Source: Planomicrobium okeanokoites (lineage in GTDB: Bacteria; Bacillota; Bacilli; Bacillales_A; Planococcaceae). From it: a stretch of DNA of 64,000 nt. Location: the NCBI RefSeq assembly GCF_003428875.1, contig NZ_QQRS01000005.1:83456-147455 (forward strand). The letters run 5' to 3'. Each line of letters opens with the position of its first letter. The stretch's first letter is position 1. Below the pieces are notes generated by a model that did no database searches, was not told the origin of the DNA, and was given only the letters and a program-made list of their open reading frames with translations. The translations under genes and the position numbers were made by a program. Positions 33,792-42,708 of this stretch are shown here, in pieces.

Positions 33792-35033
33792 CTACGCGAA
33801 TACTTCTTCATCTTTTTTTGTGATCGTCAAGCGCACAATGCGGTTGCGGTCCATTTCGTTTACTTCCACATGGAGGTTTTCATAAGTGAACTGCTCGCCT
33901 TCATCCGGGACATGGCCAAGCTGCTGCATGACAAATCCGGCAATGGTATCGTGGTCGTTCGGAACTTCCACTTCGAACATTTCGTTCACGTCTTCTATTT
34001 CAAGCCGGCCATGGCATGACAATGTATTTTCAGTCATTTCAAAGACCAGTTCATCGTCTTCCACGTCAGTTTCATCCTCGATATCCTGTCCGATCATTTC
34101 TTCAATGATGTCTTCATGTGTAACAATCCCAAGAGTACCGCCGTATTCATCCAAAATAACAGCCATGTGTTTCTTCTTGGCCATCATCATCTTAAAGACT
34201 TTTTCGACGCTTACTGACTGCACAACGAACAATGGATTATCGTCCATCAATTCCTGTAAGGTGAGATTCGGGTTCATTGACCATTCGATCAATTTCTTCG
34301 AATAAAAGAGGCCAACCACGTTATCCATGCTTTCTTCATAGACTGGATAGCGGGTGTAAGAAGAATCCAGGATTAAATCACGGACTTCTTCGTAAGTTGA
34401 ATCTATGGCGATTCCGACGATATCAGTCCTGTGCGTGGACATGACGTCAGAAACGTCCTTGTGCGGGAAATCGAGAACTCCCTTGATCCGTTCAGATTCG
34501 TCTTCTTCAAAAGTCCCTTCCGTCGACGCAATATCGACCATTGTCCGCAATTCTTCCTTGGTCATTGTCGCTTCCTTGACGCTGCCTTTGGAGATGATGC
34601 GGATGAAGATATTGGTGAACTGCGCAAGCAGCCATGTGAGCGGCTTCAATAACACAACCAGCACACGGATGACTGGCGCAACGACATAAGCGATTTTATC
34701 AGCGAAAGTGGCTGCAATGGTTTTGGGCAGCACTTCACCGAATATGATCAATACGATTGTCAGGATTGCTGTAGCAAGTCCGACTTCCCACCCTCTGTCG
34801 ATTGCAATCATGGTGACGAGGGTCGGCAGCATGATATTGGCAATATTATTTCCGATTAATATAGTAGTGATCATCCGGTCCGGCTTCGCGATCAACTTTT
34901 GCAGGTGCTGTGACTTTACATCCCCCTGCTCAGCGCGAAGATGGACCTTCATCCTATTAACCGCAGTCAATGCCGTTTCGCTTCCCGATAAGAAGAACGA
35001 CATCATTAAAAATAATACTAACGCTATAAACAA
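33792..35033 (-). CDS. CNNM/CorC-type (hemolysin-family) membrane protein
   Basis: A 413-residue protein. The start is a TTG with GGAGG seven bases upstream. Residues 1-185 contain three to four membrane segments of the DUF21/CNNM domain. Two CBS domains follow, at about 195-320 (VMSTHRTDIVGIAID and AVILDEYGGTLGIVTHEDIIEEMIG). A CorC_HlyC domain ends the protein (about 335-413). Relatives handle magnesium or cobalt efflux; the hemolysin name is historical. It is divergent from the dipeptidase gene. Confidence 0.9.
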   Translation of the reverse strand: MFIALVLFLMMSFFLSGSETALTAVNRMKVHLRAEQGDVKSQHLQKLIAKPDRMITTILIGNNIANIMLPTLVTMIAIDRGWEVGLATAILTIVLIIFGEVLPKTIAATFADKIAYVVAPVIRVLVVLLKPLTWLLAQFTNIFIRIISKGSVKEATMTKEELRTMVDIASTEGTFEEDESERIKGVLDFPHKDVSDVMSTHRTDIVGIAIDSTYEEVRDLILDSSYTRYPVYEESMDNVVGLFYSKKLIEWSMNPNLTLQELMDDNPLFVVQSVSVEKVFKMMMAKKKHMAVILDEYGGTLGIVTHEDIIEEMIGQDIEDETDVEDDELVFEMTENTLSCHGRLEIEDVNEMFEVEVPNDHDTIAGFVMQQLGHVPDEGEQFTYENLHVEVNEMDRNRIVRLTITKKDEEVFA

Positions 35034-35137
35034 AATTGTTTCCTCCAGTGTCTAAAACACAAAATTTTACGAGCTATTTCCGTACCAACAATTATATCAC
35101 AGCGATTTTCCTCCTGTCGAAAAGTTCAACTTTCTTA

Positions 35138-35146
35138 TGGTATACT
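35138..35146 (+). promoter_or_regulatory. extended -10 promoter of the M20 dipeptidase gene
   Basis: TGGTATACT is an extended -10 about 43 bases before the start codon. No good -35 was found. Confidence 0.45.
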
Positions 35147-35188
35147 TTTGCCATTGTAAAAAAACTTATTGAAAAGAGGTTTTTAAGA

Positions 35189-36565
35189 ATGGATGCACAG
35201 CAAATAGAACGTTATTTCCAGGAACGGCGCGGAGATCATTTGGAAGAATTGGAATCATTTCTCCGCATTCCGTCCGTCAGTTCGCTATCAGAACATAAGA
35301 AGGACATGCTGACTGCGGCCGAATGGCTGGTCAAATCTTTTGAAAAAGCCGGTCTTGAGAATGTGAAGATCGATGAAACCGGGGGGCACCCACTGGTGTA
35401 TGCCGACTGGCTTCACGCAGAAGGCAAACCGACAGTACTGGTTTATGGCCATTACGATGTCCAGCCTGTGGACCCTCTTCACTTGTGGGAATCCCCGCCT
35501 TTCGAGCCGCAAGTGCGCGACAATAAATTATACGCCCGCGGCGCAAGTGATGATAAAGGCCAGACTTTCATGCACATCAAAGCGGCTGAAGCTTTATTGC
35601 AATTGAATGGTGAACTTCCGGTCAACATGAAATTCATCATCGAAGGCGAAGAGGAAATCGGCAGTCCGAGCCTCCCCGCTTATGTGGAGAAAAATAAAGA
35701 AGCGCTTGAAGCTGATTTGATCGTCATTTCCGATACAGGCATGCAGGGGCCCGGTCGTCCGGCAGTGTGCTACGGCTTGCGAGGTCTTGCAGGCATCCAG
35801 ATTGATGTAAAAGGACCGAAAGGCGATCTGCATTCCGGACTTTATGGCGGCGCAGTGCAAAATCCGCTGCACGCTATCGTCGAAATTCTTGAAAGTTTCC
35901 GTGACAAAGAAGGCGTCATACAAGTAGAAGGTTTCTATGACGATGTCCTGCCGGTTTCAGACGAGGAACGCGCAGAATTCGCATCACTCGAGTTCGATCT
36001 GGAAAATGAAAAGAAAGAACTTGGCATTACAGAAGATTTCGGTGAAAAAGAATATTCATTTGTCGAACGAACATGGATCCGCCCGACACTTGAAATCAAC
36101 GGCATTACAGGCGGCTTTTCCGGAGAAGGCATCAAAACTGTTCTTCCAGCGGAAGCGAGCAGCAAAATCACTTGCCGCCTCGTTCCTGACCAGGACCCGG
36201 ATGATATAGTCGCTAAACTGAAAGCGCACGTCGAGTCGCATAAACCGGCTGGAGTGTCTGTCGAAATTTCAGAGTTCGATAAAGGCAAACCGTTCCTCAC
36301 ACCATTTGATCATCCGGCTATACAGGCTGCCGGCCGTTCATATGAAAAAATCTATGGTGTACCGACTGCGTTCACCCGCATGGGCGGTTCGATTCCGATT
36401 GTCGCAGCTTTCGATGAAATACTTGAACGACCTGTTGTCCTGATGGGATTCGGCCTCGCGTCAGAGAATTTCCATGCACCGAACGAACACTTCCATCTCG
36501 AAAATTTCGATAAAGGGCTGCGCGTCATCTGCGATTACCTTTTCGAAGCTTCTGCATTAAAATAG
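35189..36565 (+). CDS. M20 family dipeptidase
   Basis: A 458-residue zinc peptidase. The ATG at 35189 has AAGAGG upstream; the 51-residue extension to 35036 is non-conserved and overlaps the promoter. Metal and catalytic residues are H88 and D90 in YGHYDVQP, D121 in ASDDKGQ, E154/E155 in EGEEEIGS, and a C-terminal His in SENFHAPNEHF. The dimerisation (lid) domain is at about 190-350. It cleaves dipeptides or related amides; its substrate is not evident. It is monocistronic with a terminator. Confidence 0.9.
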   Translation: MDAQQIERYFQERRGDHLEELESFLRIPSVSSLSEHKKDMLTAAEWLVKSFEKAGLENVKIDETGGHPLVYADWLHAEGKPTVLVYGHYDVQPVDPLHLWESPPFEPQVRDNKLYARGASDDKGQTFMHIKAAEALLQLNGELPVNMKFIIEGEEEIGSPSLPAYVEKNKEALEADLIVISDTGMQGPGRPAVCYGLRGLAGIQIDVKGPKGDLHSGLYGGAVQNPLHAIVEILESFRDKEGVIQVEGFYDDVLPVSDEERAEFASLEFDLENEKKELGITEDFGEKEYSFVERTWIRPTLEINGITGGFSGEGIKTVLPAEASSKITCRLVPDQDPDDIVAKLKAHVESHKPAGVSVEISEFDKGKPFLTPFDHPAIQAAGRSYEKIYGVPTAFTRMGGSIPIVAAFDEILERPVVLMGFGLASENFHAPNEHFHLENFDKGLRVICDYLFEASALK

Positions 36566-36575
36566 AAACACTTCC

Positions 36576-36610
36576 AACCTTCCCGCCGGCTGATGGCAGG
36601 AAGGTTTTTT
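36576..36610 (+). terminator. intrinsic terminator of the dipeptidase gene
   Basis: AACCTTCCCGCC-7-GGCAGGAAGGTT, with one mismatch, is followed by a T-run. Confidence 0.85.
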
Positions 36611-36684
36611 CATCGGGCAGTTTCCTTCCTGTTGAAAAACTGCTTTACTTATAGACAATAGACCAATTTAACGGAGGCCACTGA

Positions 36685-37251
36685 ATGTTACTTTATTTTT
36701 TATTGTCCTATCTGATCGGTACATTGATGACTGCCTGGCTCGTCGGCAAATGGAAAGGCGTCGACCTCAGAAAAGAACGCAGCGGCAACCTCGGTGCGCG
36801 CAATGCCGGTGCTGTCATCGGCAAGAGCGCTTTCCTGCTGACATTCCTCGGCGATGCAGGCAAAGGGGCACTGGTTGTTTTTGCCGGTTTCCACTTTAAC
36901 TTTCCGTTATGGGCAGTCGCTGTCGCCGGCTTTTTTACCGTACTCGGGCACCTGTTCCCTTTTTGGCTGCGCGGAAGCGGCGGAAAAGGAATTGCTGTTT
37001 TTATCGGTGTGACGTTCTTTTTGACGCCTGAACTTTTTCTCGCGATGTTCGTCATGTTCATCGCCTTTTATCCCTTCTTTAAAAGCGCCACTTTATGCAT
37101 GCTGAGCGCGTTTACAGCTTTCATCGTACTGGCTGCAGTTCTCCAGGTCATTCCCATTGTCTGGCCATTGATACTGGCTATAATCATTATTGTCTATAAG
37201 CACAGATACGATATAGAAGAGTCCTATGCAAAACGCTTTGTTAAGTCCTGA
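36685..37251 (+). CDS. PlsY-like glycerol-3-phosphate acyltransferase
   Basis: A 188-residue membrane protein with about five hydrophobic segments. It keeps the PlsY motifs: RSGNLGARNAG (about 33-43), the phosphate-loop-like GHLFPFWLRGSGGKGIAV (93-110) and the C-terminal YKHRYDIE. PlsY uses acyl phosphate to acylate glycerol 3-phosphate, the first step of phospholipid synthesis. Compared with classic PlsY (SGNIGATN) the motifs vary (ARN in place of ATN), so this may be a paralogue with a modified role and not the housekeeping enzyme. Confidence 0.8.
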   Translation: MLLYFLLSYLIGTLMTAWLVGKWKGVDLRKERSGNLGARNAGAVIGKSAFLLTFLGDAGKGALVVFAGFHFNFPLWAVAVAGFFTVLGHLFPFWLRGSGGKGIAVFIGVTFFLTPELFLAMFVMFIAFYPFFKSATLCMLSAFTAFIVLAAVLQVIPIVWPLILAIIIIVYKHRYDIEESYAKRFVKS

Positions 37252-37360
37252 TGCAGGTTTGATGACCACGAACAATTTCGTACACCCGCGCTCTATCCGC
37301 GAAAAACTATTCATGTTATAGTTTTATTATTCAAAAAATTAAAAGATGGGATGTTGAATC

Positions 37361-38215
37361 ATGAAAAAACCGATTGCATGGATAATGGATACTACAGGTT
37401 ACGTAACTGAAGAAATGAAAGCGCATCCAGACGTCTATATTGTGCCGTTGAATATCCACTTCGGCTCGGAGGAATTTATTGACGGAGAGGACCTTACACA
37501 AGCTCAGCTATATGAGCGCATTAAAGCGGCTCCAGAATTCCCGAAGACTTCACAGCCGTCTGCAGGCAAGTTCGCCGAGCTTTACGACAAATTGAAAGAA
37601 GAATATGACTGCGCCATTGCCGTACACGCTTCCGCTAAATTGAGCGGCACTATCGCTTCTTCGACTGCCGGCGCGGATATGTCTGGTTTCAAGGTCTACG
37701 CGGTCGATTCCCTTGCTCTGTCCTATGGCCTCTCAGGTTTGATTGAACGTGGCTTGGAACTTGAAAAAGAAGGTCTCGACGCTGAACAGATTGCGCAGAA
37801 GCTTGAGAAAGAAACGGTGAATTTCCGCAATTATATCCTGATCGGCAATCTCACCCAATTGTATAAAGGCGGCCGCATGAGCGGAGCCCAGTACTATATC
37901 GGAAGCCTTCTGCAAGTGAAGCCAATCGTCCAGATCAGTCCTGAAGGCGAATTAAAACCGATTGATAAAGTACGTTCCCATAAGAAAGCTGTCAAATACC
38001 TGATCGACCATGCGGTTAAAGACAACCAGGAATTTGGCGTCGATACCTTCCAGATCATGCACGGCAATACACACGAAGAAGCCGAGAATTTAAAGCGTGA
38101 AGTTTTGAAAGTCATACCCGAATCCCAGATCATCATCGGGGATTTAAGCTCATCACTGGCAGTCCATGCAGGAGAAGGCACTCTCGCGTTAATGTGGAGA
38201 AAAAGTCCCCATTAA
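37361..38215 (+). CDS. DegV family fatty-acid binding protein
   Basis: A 284-residue DegV-fold protein. Typical motifs are the N-terminal IMDTTGYV (TDS/T-type ligand loop), FPKTSQPSAGKF (about 60-71), KLSGTIASS (about 91-99) and YKGGRMSGAQ (about 169-178). DegV/FakB proteins hold a fatty acid for phosphorylation by FakA. Proximity to the PlsY-like acyltransferase is consistent with lipid metabolism, but no operon can be shown: the gap is 109 bases. Confidence 0.9.
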   Translation: MKKPIAWIMDTTGYVTEEMKAHPDVYIVPLNIHFGSEEFIDGEDLTQAQLYERIKAAPEFPKTSQPSAGKFAELYDKLKEEYDCAIAVHASAKLSGTIASSTAGADMSGFKVYAVDSLALSYGLSGLIERGLELEKEGLDAEQIAQKLEKETVNFRNYILIGNLTQLYKGGRMSGAQYYIGSLLQVKPIVQISPEGELKPIDKVRSHKKAVKYLIDHAVKDNQEFGVDTFQIMHGNTHEEAENLKREVLKVIPESQIIIGDLSSSLAVHAGEGTLALMWRKSPH

Positions 38216-38298
38216 TAGAGCCTCTTCACAGGGTCCAGAGAAGATATACCTTGTTTCTTCTGCTACAATAGAAGCAGAATGACGGCGAGGTGGTATAT

Positions 38299-39318
38299 AT
38301 GCAGCATGTTGAACGAGAGATTTTTACAACCGTAGAACTATGTGATGCAAAAGGCCAGCTAAATCCCGAAGCGATCGGATTTGCGCGTAAACCCTTGATC
38401 ATCAGCAACCTTAAAGGCAACTTCATGCGCAAAAAAAAGTGGAATTACTGGTGTGTTTTTGGTGAAGAGATTATGTTTTCCGCAACCATCAGCCATTTGG
38501 ATTACGCGACAGTCTGCTTTGTTTATTTCCTGAATTATGAAACCCAGCGCTTTTATGAAAAAACAGTCGTCTTGCCATTTTCAAGAAAACGAGTCATTCC
38601 GGATCATTCGCTTGATACTTGCAAGTTTCAGCATCCGGATATGTCGATCGAGTTTCTATACTCCCGGAATTCAACGCGCATCACTGTTCAAATCGATGAT
38701 TTTGATGGCGAAACGCTGAATGCCGATTTGAACATCAGCTCGCCCAACAATCACGAGTCTTTGAATGTGGTGATTCCCTGGAACCGGCAGACATTCCAAT
38801 TCACCGGCAAGCATCTATGCCTGCCGGCAACCGGCACCGTGAAAGTCGGTGCCCGTCAATATAATTTTGAACCGGTTGAAAGTTTTGCTGTTCTCGATAC
38901 TGGACGAGGTGTCTGGCCGCGGGAATCTTCATGGAATTGGGCGATGGCTTCCCAGCGCTCGCTCGGCAAAACCATCGGATTGAATTTCGGTGGAAAATGG
39001 ACAGACGGAACCGGCATGACAGAAAATGCTTTTTTCGTAAACGGCAAAATGAATAAAATCCACGAAGATGTATTATTCCATTATGATGACAAGGATTATA
39101 AGGCTCCGTGGAAGATAGCCACAAAGTTTTCCGATGATGTGAAATTGGAGTTCACACCATTCTTCGAACGCGTTTCCAAGAGTGATATGAAATTGGTGAA
39201 ATCCGAAGTGCATCAGCTTTTCGGCTATTATAACGGCTATGTTCGCTATGAGGACGGCAAAAAATTAAAAATCAGCCAATTGCTCGGCTCCATCGAAGAG
39301 CATTATGCAAAATGGTAA
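38299..39318 (+). CDS. DUF2804 family protein
   Basis: A 339-residue protein that resembles DUF2804 (conserved segments RGVWPRESSWNWA, TDGTGMTENAFFVNGK and KIHEDVLFHYD). The ATG at 38299 is eight bases after GAGG; the GTG at 38290 is too close. The fold is expected to be beta-rich. Function is unknown. It is monocistronic and followed by repeat copy C. Confidence 0.82.
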   Translation: MQHVEREIFTTVELCDAKGQLNPEAIGFARKPLIISNLKGNFMRKKKWNYWCVFGEEIMFSATISHLDYATVCFVYFLNYETQRFYEKTVVLPFSRKRVIPDHSLDTCKFQHPDMSIEFLYSRNSTRITVQIDDFDGETLNADLNISSPNNHESLNVVIPWNRQTFQFTGKHLCLPATGTVKVGARQYNFEPVESFAVLDTGRGVWPRESSWNWAMASQRSLGKTIGLNFGGKWTDGTGMTENAFFVNGKMNKIHEDVLFHYDDKDYKAPWKIATKFSDDVKLEFTPFFERVSKSDMKLVKSEVHQLFGYYNGYVRYEDGKKLKISQLLGSIEEHYAKW

Positions 39319-39437
39319 TAGAAAAGCGACGGCACCCGTTTAGCTCTGAAAAGCATAAGACGGATCAGCGTAGCGGCTTTGGCTGCGGAGCTGAGCTGGC
39401 TTATGACTCGAAGAGCTGGGTCGCCGGAGTCTGGACA
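39319..39437. repeat. dispersed intergenic repeat, copy C (inverted)
   Basis: The reverse complement matches copy A at 7177 in both flanks (the CCCGTTTAGC and CGCCGGAGTCTGGAC ends) and in the CATAAGAC / CTTATGAC arms, while the inner 40 bases differ. It directly abuts a terminator hairpin. Confidence 0.8.
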
Positions 39438-39441
39438 ATAG

Positions 39442-39476
39442 AAAAGACGCCGGCGGGATGCCGGCGTCTCTTTTTT
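39442..39476. terminator. bidirectional intrinsic terminator
   Basis: A perfect 10-bp GC stem, AGACGCCGGC with loop GGGAT, is flanked by A and T tracts. Confidence 0.9.
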
Positions 39477-39481
39477 GAATT

Positions 39482-40210
39482 CTACTGATTTACAGGACTA
39501 TCCAGTTCCGCCAGCATCTTTTCCGGGAAATCGGTAAAGATGCCGTGAATGCCGATCTGCTGCAATTGCTGCGCATATTCCAATTTATTGACTGTATAGA
39601 CGTAGACGATCGCACCTTTTCGCAAGGCATCGGTGGCCATGCGCCGAAATGCTCCAGGCAGGGACATGTGGATGCGGTCTGTTCCTACTACCCGAGCGTA
39701 ATCGTAGACATCAACATAGACATCCAAAGTAAGGATAGCGGATTCAACAGACTTTTTACGGCTGACTGTCTGAATATCTTCATGATTAAACGATGAAATC
39801 AGGACCCGGTGCAGGAATCCGCGCTTTTCTGCCGCTTCAAGTACTTTGTCGACCAGGCCTTCGTAAGGAAAGACATCCGTTTTCAGTTCGATATTCAACC
39901 GGTGATTGGTTTTCTCGAATACATCGAATACTTCATCGAGTGTGGGAATTTTTTCGCCGGCAAATTCTTCTGAAAACCAGGATCCGGCGTCAAGCTTTCT
40001 CACTTCACTCAGGGTCATATCCTTTATATACCCTTTCCCGTCTGTTGTCCGGTTGACTTTTTCATCATGGATCACAACGATTTCTCTGTCTTTTGTGAGG
40101 TGAACGTCAATTTCCACCCCGGTAATCGGCAATTCCGCAGCCGCTTTGAAAGCCGCCAGTGTATTTTCAGGATAAGTTCCTGAACATCCCCTATGTGCGT
40201 AGATTCTCAT
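39482..40210 (-). CDS. glycerophosphodiester phosphodiesterase
   Basis: A 242-residue TIM-barrel enzyme that hydrolyses glycerophosphodiesters to glycerol 3-phosphate and an alcohol. The catalytic His and metal site lie in AHRGCSGTYPENT (5-17), with GVEIDVHLTKD (31-41) and VIHDE (47-51). It resembles the cytoplasmic UgpQ type, since no signal peptide is present. AGGAGGGG overlaps the kynA stop codon, so it is the second gene of a kynA-GDPD operon. Confidence 0.92.
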   Translation of the reverse strand: MRIYAHRGCSGTYPENTLAAFKAAAELPITGVEIDVHLTKDREIVVIHDEKVNRTTDGKGYIKDMTLSEVRKLDAGSWFSEEFAGEKIPTLDEVFDVFEKTNHRLNIELKTDVFPYEGLVDKVLEAAEKRGFLHRVLISSFNHEDIQTVSRKKSVESAILTLDVYVDVYDYARVVGTDRIHMSLPGAFRRMATDALRKGAIVYVYTVNKLEYAQQLQQIGIHGIFTDFPEKMLAELDSPVNQ

Positions 40211-40220
40211 ATGGCCCCTC

Positions 40221-41075
40221 CTAAATTTCGGTTCTGATATCCCATAGTTCCGGGAAGAAATATTGGTCCAGCACTTTTTTCAAGTAATGGACACCGGATG
40301 AGCCGCCAGTCCCTTGCCTGAAACCGATGATGCGTTCAACCGTCTTCATGTGACGGAAACGCCATTGCTGCAGCCAGTCCTCTATATCCACCAGTTTTTC
40401 CGCCAATTGATACAATTCCCAATGCGTATCCACGTCACGATAAACCGTTTTCCAGGCTTCCCGGACACTGTCGTGCGGTTCATAAACCGTCGTCATGTCA
40501 CGTTCCAGCACTTCTTTATCAATGTGAAAACCGCTCCGTGCCAATTTCTGTATGGCGGCATCATAGAGCCCAGGCGCTTCAAAAGCTGCGGTGAGCTCTT
40601 TCAGAAGTGCTGGGTCTTTCTCATAGATTTTCAGGACATGCTTTGTCTTATAGCCCAGTGCAAATTCGATCATCCGATATTGGTAGGATTGGAAACCACT
40701 CGCATTCCCAAGATCATCGCGGAATTCCATATACTCAGCCGGTGTCATTGTCGCCAATACATCCCATCCGTTAATAATTTGCGACTGGATTTTCGAGACA
40801 CGCGCCATCTGCTTAAACGCAGGCTGCAAATCATCCGCATCAATATTGCGGATTGCCGCGCGCAATTCATGCAGTATTAATTTCATCCACAATTCCGATA
40901 CTTGATGGATGATGATGAACAGAGTTTCATCATGATGACCGCTGACTCCGTCCTGCGCGGTCAAAAGTTGATCCAAATGCAAATAGTCCCCATACGTCAT
41001 ACTTTCCTTGAAATCTGTCCGGATATTGTTCTCGGAAGCGGCTGCAATATTTTGGCCATTATTGTATTTGTCCAT
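40221..41075 (-). CDS. kynA: tryptophan 2,3-dioxygenase
   Basis: A 284-residue heme enzyme that opens the indole ring of tryptophan to N-formylkynurenine. The substrate-side His57 is in [12 protein letters not shown], the probable proximal heme His242 in [13 protein letters not shown], and the C-terminal GTGGSSG loop follows. AAGGGG precedes the ATG. The usual partners kynB and kynU are absent from the window; the gene shares an operon with a glycerophosphodiesterase instead. Confidence 0.93.
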   Translation of the reverse strand: MDKYNNGQNIAAASENNIRTDFKESMTYGDYLHLDQLLTAQDGVSGHHDETLFIIIHQVSELWMKLILHELRAAIRNIDADDLQPAFKQMARVSKIQSQIINGWDVLATMTPAEYMEFRDDLGNASGFQSYQYRMIEFALGYKTKHVLKIYEKDPALLKELTAAFEAPGLYDAAIQKLARSGFHIDKEVLERDMTTVYEPHDSVREAWKTVYRDVDTHWELYQLAEKLVDIEDWLQQWRFRHMKTVERIIGFRQGTGGSSGVHYLKKVLDQYFFPELWDIRTEI

Positions 41076-41223
41076 GAAAATAACCCCTTTATGCTCTGCT
41101 TTTCCTCTTCTCGGCTTTTGCGTTAACTCCGCTGCTGTAAAATCACCCGTTGTTGAAATGAAAGCTTATGTCCTTGAAAATCGGGAATGCTATAACTAAA
41201 TGGACAATGAAAGGATGAGCGTA

Positions 41224-41730
41224 ATGATCAATAGAAAATTCACGATTGCGGCAGGTATCCTTTTCTCCTCCAGCCTTGTATTGGGCGCTTGCGGCAATGA
41301 CGAGCAAGTGACAGAACCGGTCACAGATGAAGCTTCCCAAACAAATGACGGAGTTGAAGGCGCCAACCCTGAAGGCGGCCTTGCCGAGGAAAATGTCGGC
41401 GGCGAAGTGTTCGGTTTCACTGATTTTGAATTGGATGTCGATTACCCTGACCAGGATGATGCTCTGACTGTTTCCTATGAAGAAATCAAAGATCTGGTGG
41501 AAGCTGAATATGAAGACAAACTCTCCAATGAAGTGCTGGAGGGCAATGATGCCTTCGATAAAATCGAACCTATGCTGGCTGAACTTAAACTGACCGAAGA
41601 CATGCCAGAAGATGAAGTCATCAGCAAAGTCACAGAAGTTTTCAATATTGAATCTGATTTTGAATCCATCGAAGTCGAAGTGACTTACCCCGAAGGAACC
41701 GAAAAAGAATACCAGGCATCAGGAAATTGA
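41224..41730 (+). CDS. YusW-like lipoprotein
   Basis: A 168-residue exported lipoprotein. The signal peptide ends in lipobox LVLGAC with Cys23 as the lipid-bearing residue. A low-complexity acidic linker (about 25-65) precedes a compact domain resembling the YusW family. AAAGGATG upstream favours the ATG at 41224 over the one at 41200. Function is unknown. It is monocistronic. Confidence 0.78.
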   Translation: MINRKFTIAAGILFSSSLVLGACGNDEQVTEPVTDEASQTNDGVEGANPEGGLAEENVGGEVFGFTDFELDVDYPDQDDALTVSYEEIKDLVEAEYEDKLSNEVLEGNDAFDKIEPMLAELKLTEDMPEDEVISKVTEVFNIESDFESIEVEVTYPEGTEKEYQASGN

Positions 41731-41740
41731 TGACAGGTGG

Positions 41741-41766
41741 GCCATCCAGCATCGGATGGCTTTTTT
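41741..41766 (+). terminator. intrinsic terminator of the lipoprotein gene
   Basis: GCCATCC-6-GGATGGC is followed by six T residues. Confidence 0.85.
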
Positions 41767-42604
41767 AGGGTTTATTCCAATATTCGACTGTATGCACCGC
41801 ATGAAATCCTGATTTCCGGTAGACAGCCAGCGCATCGTTGTCAGTTTCAACTTCCAGAACCGTACGATGTTTCCCCTGTAATGATGCATAATGCCGGCAC
41901 CATAATAAGAATGCCTTGCCATAGCCTTTTCCTTGTTCTGAAGGATCAACTGCAAAAGCGGTAATCCACAGCCCGCCTTCTTCTTCAAACAGTGATGCGC
42001 TCGCCACCAGCTCTTCTTCACGTTTCATGATGAATACTTCTCTGTCCGTTCTTTCTATATTATAGTGGACGACAGGAAGAACCTCTTCATCAAATGCAGC
42101 GGCCATCAGCTTTTCAAGCTTCTCAATTTCTCCATCATAAGGAACGACTGCCAGGTTTTCCGGTAAATCCAACACTTCCAGCGGTTCAGCTTCCAATTCT
42201 ATCTCCTTGAAGTCAGGCTGATATCCCAGGCTTGCCAAAAACTTCTTTGCAACCTCATCTTCAATGAAAGCAGCCAGTCCGTCTATGGCCTGGCGCTGTT
42301 CCAGCCCGTATGCAATTCCGCCTTCGAGCGCAGAGCCGATGGTCATTCTTCTGAATTCGGGATGCACAAATGCGGACCATTCGTATGAATCCAAACCGAT
42401 CAGATCCACAGCCACTGCAAAACCAAGCAACTCATTTTCTTCTGTATAAGCAAGCACCGCAAAACCCGAGATATCGGCCAAATGCCAGCTGGAGTCAAAC
42501 AATGGCTTGCTGTAATCCACCTCCGTCATTTCCAATAACCCATGCATATCATGAATCGTTTCGGAATCCAGAGGAAATGACGCAATCGAAAGAGACAATT
42601 CCAT
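41765..42604 (-). CDS. tandem-domain GNAT family N-acetyltransferase
   Basis: A 279-residue protein with two acetyltransferase folds. The C-terminal domain (about 150-279) carries the clear acetyl-CoA loop DPSEQGKGYGKAFLL and the closing YRKSGF motif. The N-terminal domain (1-140) has a weaker version (HPEFRRMTIGSALEGG). The substrate is unknown. GGGTGG precedes the ATG. Confidence 0.85.
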   Translation of the reverse strand: MELSLSIASFPLDSETIHDMHGLLEMTEVDYSKPLFDSSWHLADISGFAVLAYTEENELLGFAVAVDLIGLDSYEWSAFVHPEFRRMTIGSALEGGIAYGLEQRQAIDGLAAFIEDEVAKKFLASLGYQPDFKEIELEAEPLEVLDLPENLAVVPYDGEIEKLEKLMAAAFDEEVLPVVHYNIERTDREVFIMKREEELVASASLFEEEGGLWITAFAVDPSEQGKGYGKAFLLWCRHYASLQGKHRTVLEVETDNDALAVYRKSGFHAVHTVEYWNKP

Positions 42605-42664
42605 CCCTGCACCACCCGTCTTTTTTATTTATCGTATCATACCTGGCAACAGCATGGTTTATGG

Positions 42665-42704
42665 AGAAAAAAATCCCGGAGGAAAAATCTTTTCCTTCGG
42701 GACT
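42665..42704 (-). terminator. intrinsic terminator of the ABC exporter operon
   Basis: AATCCCGGAGGAAAA pairs with TTTTCCTTCGGGACTT (two mismatches), with a T-run on the minus strand. Confidence 0.85.
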
Positions 42705-42708
42705 TCTT

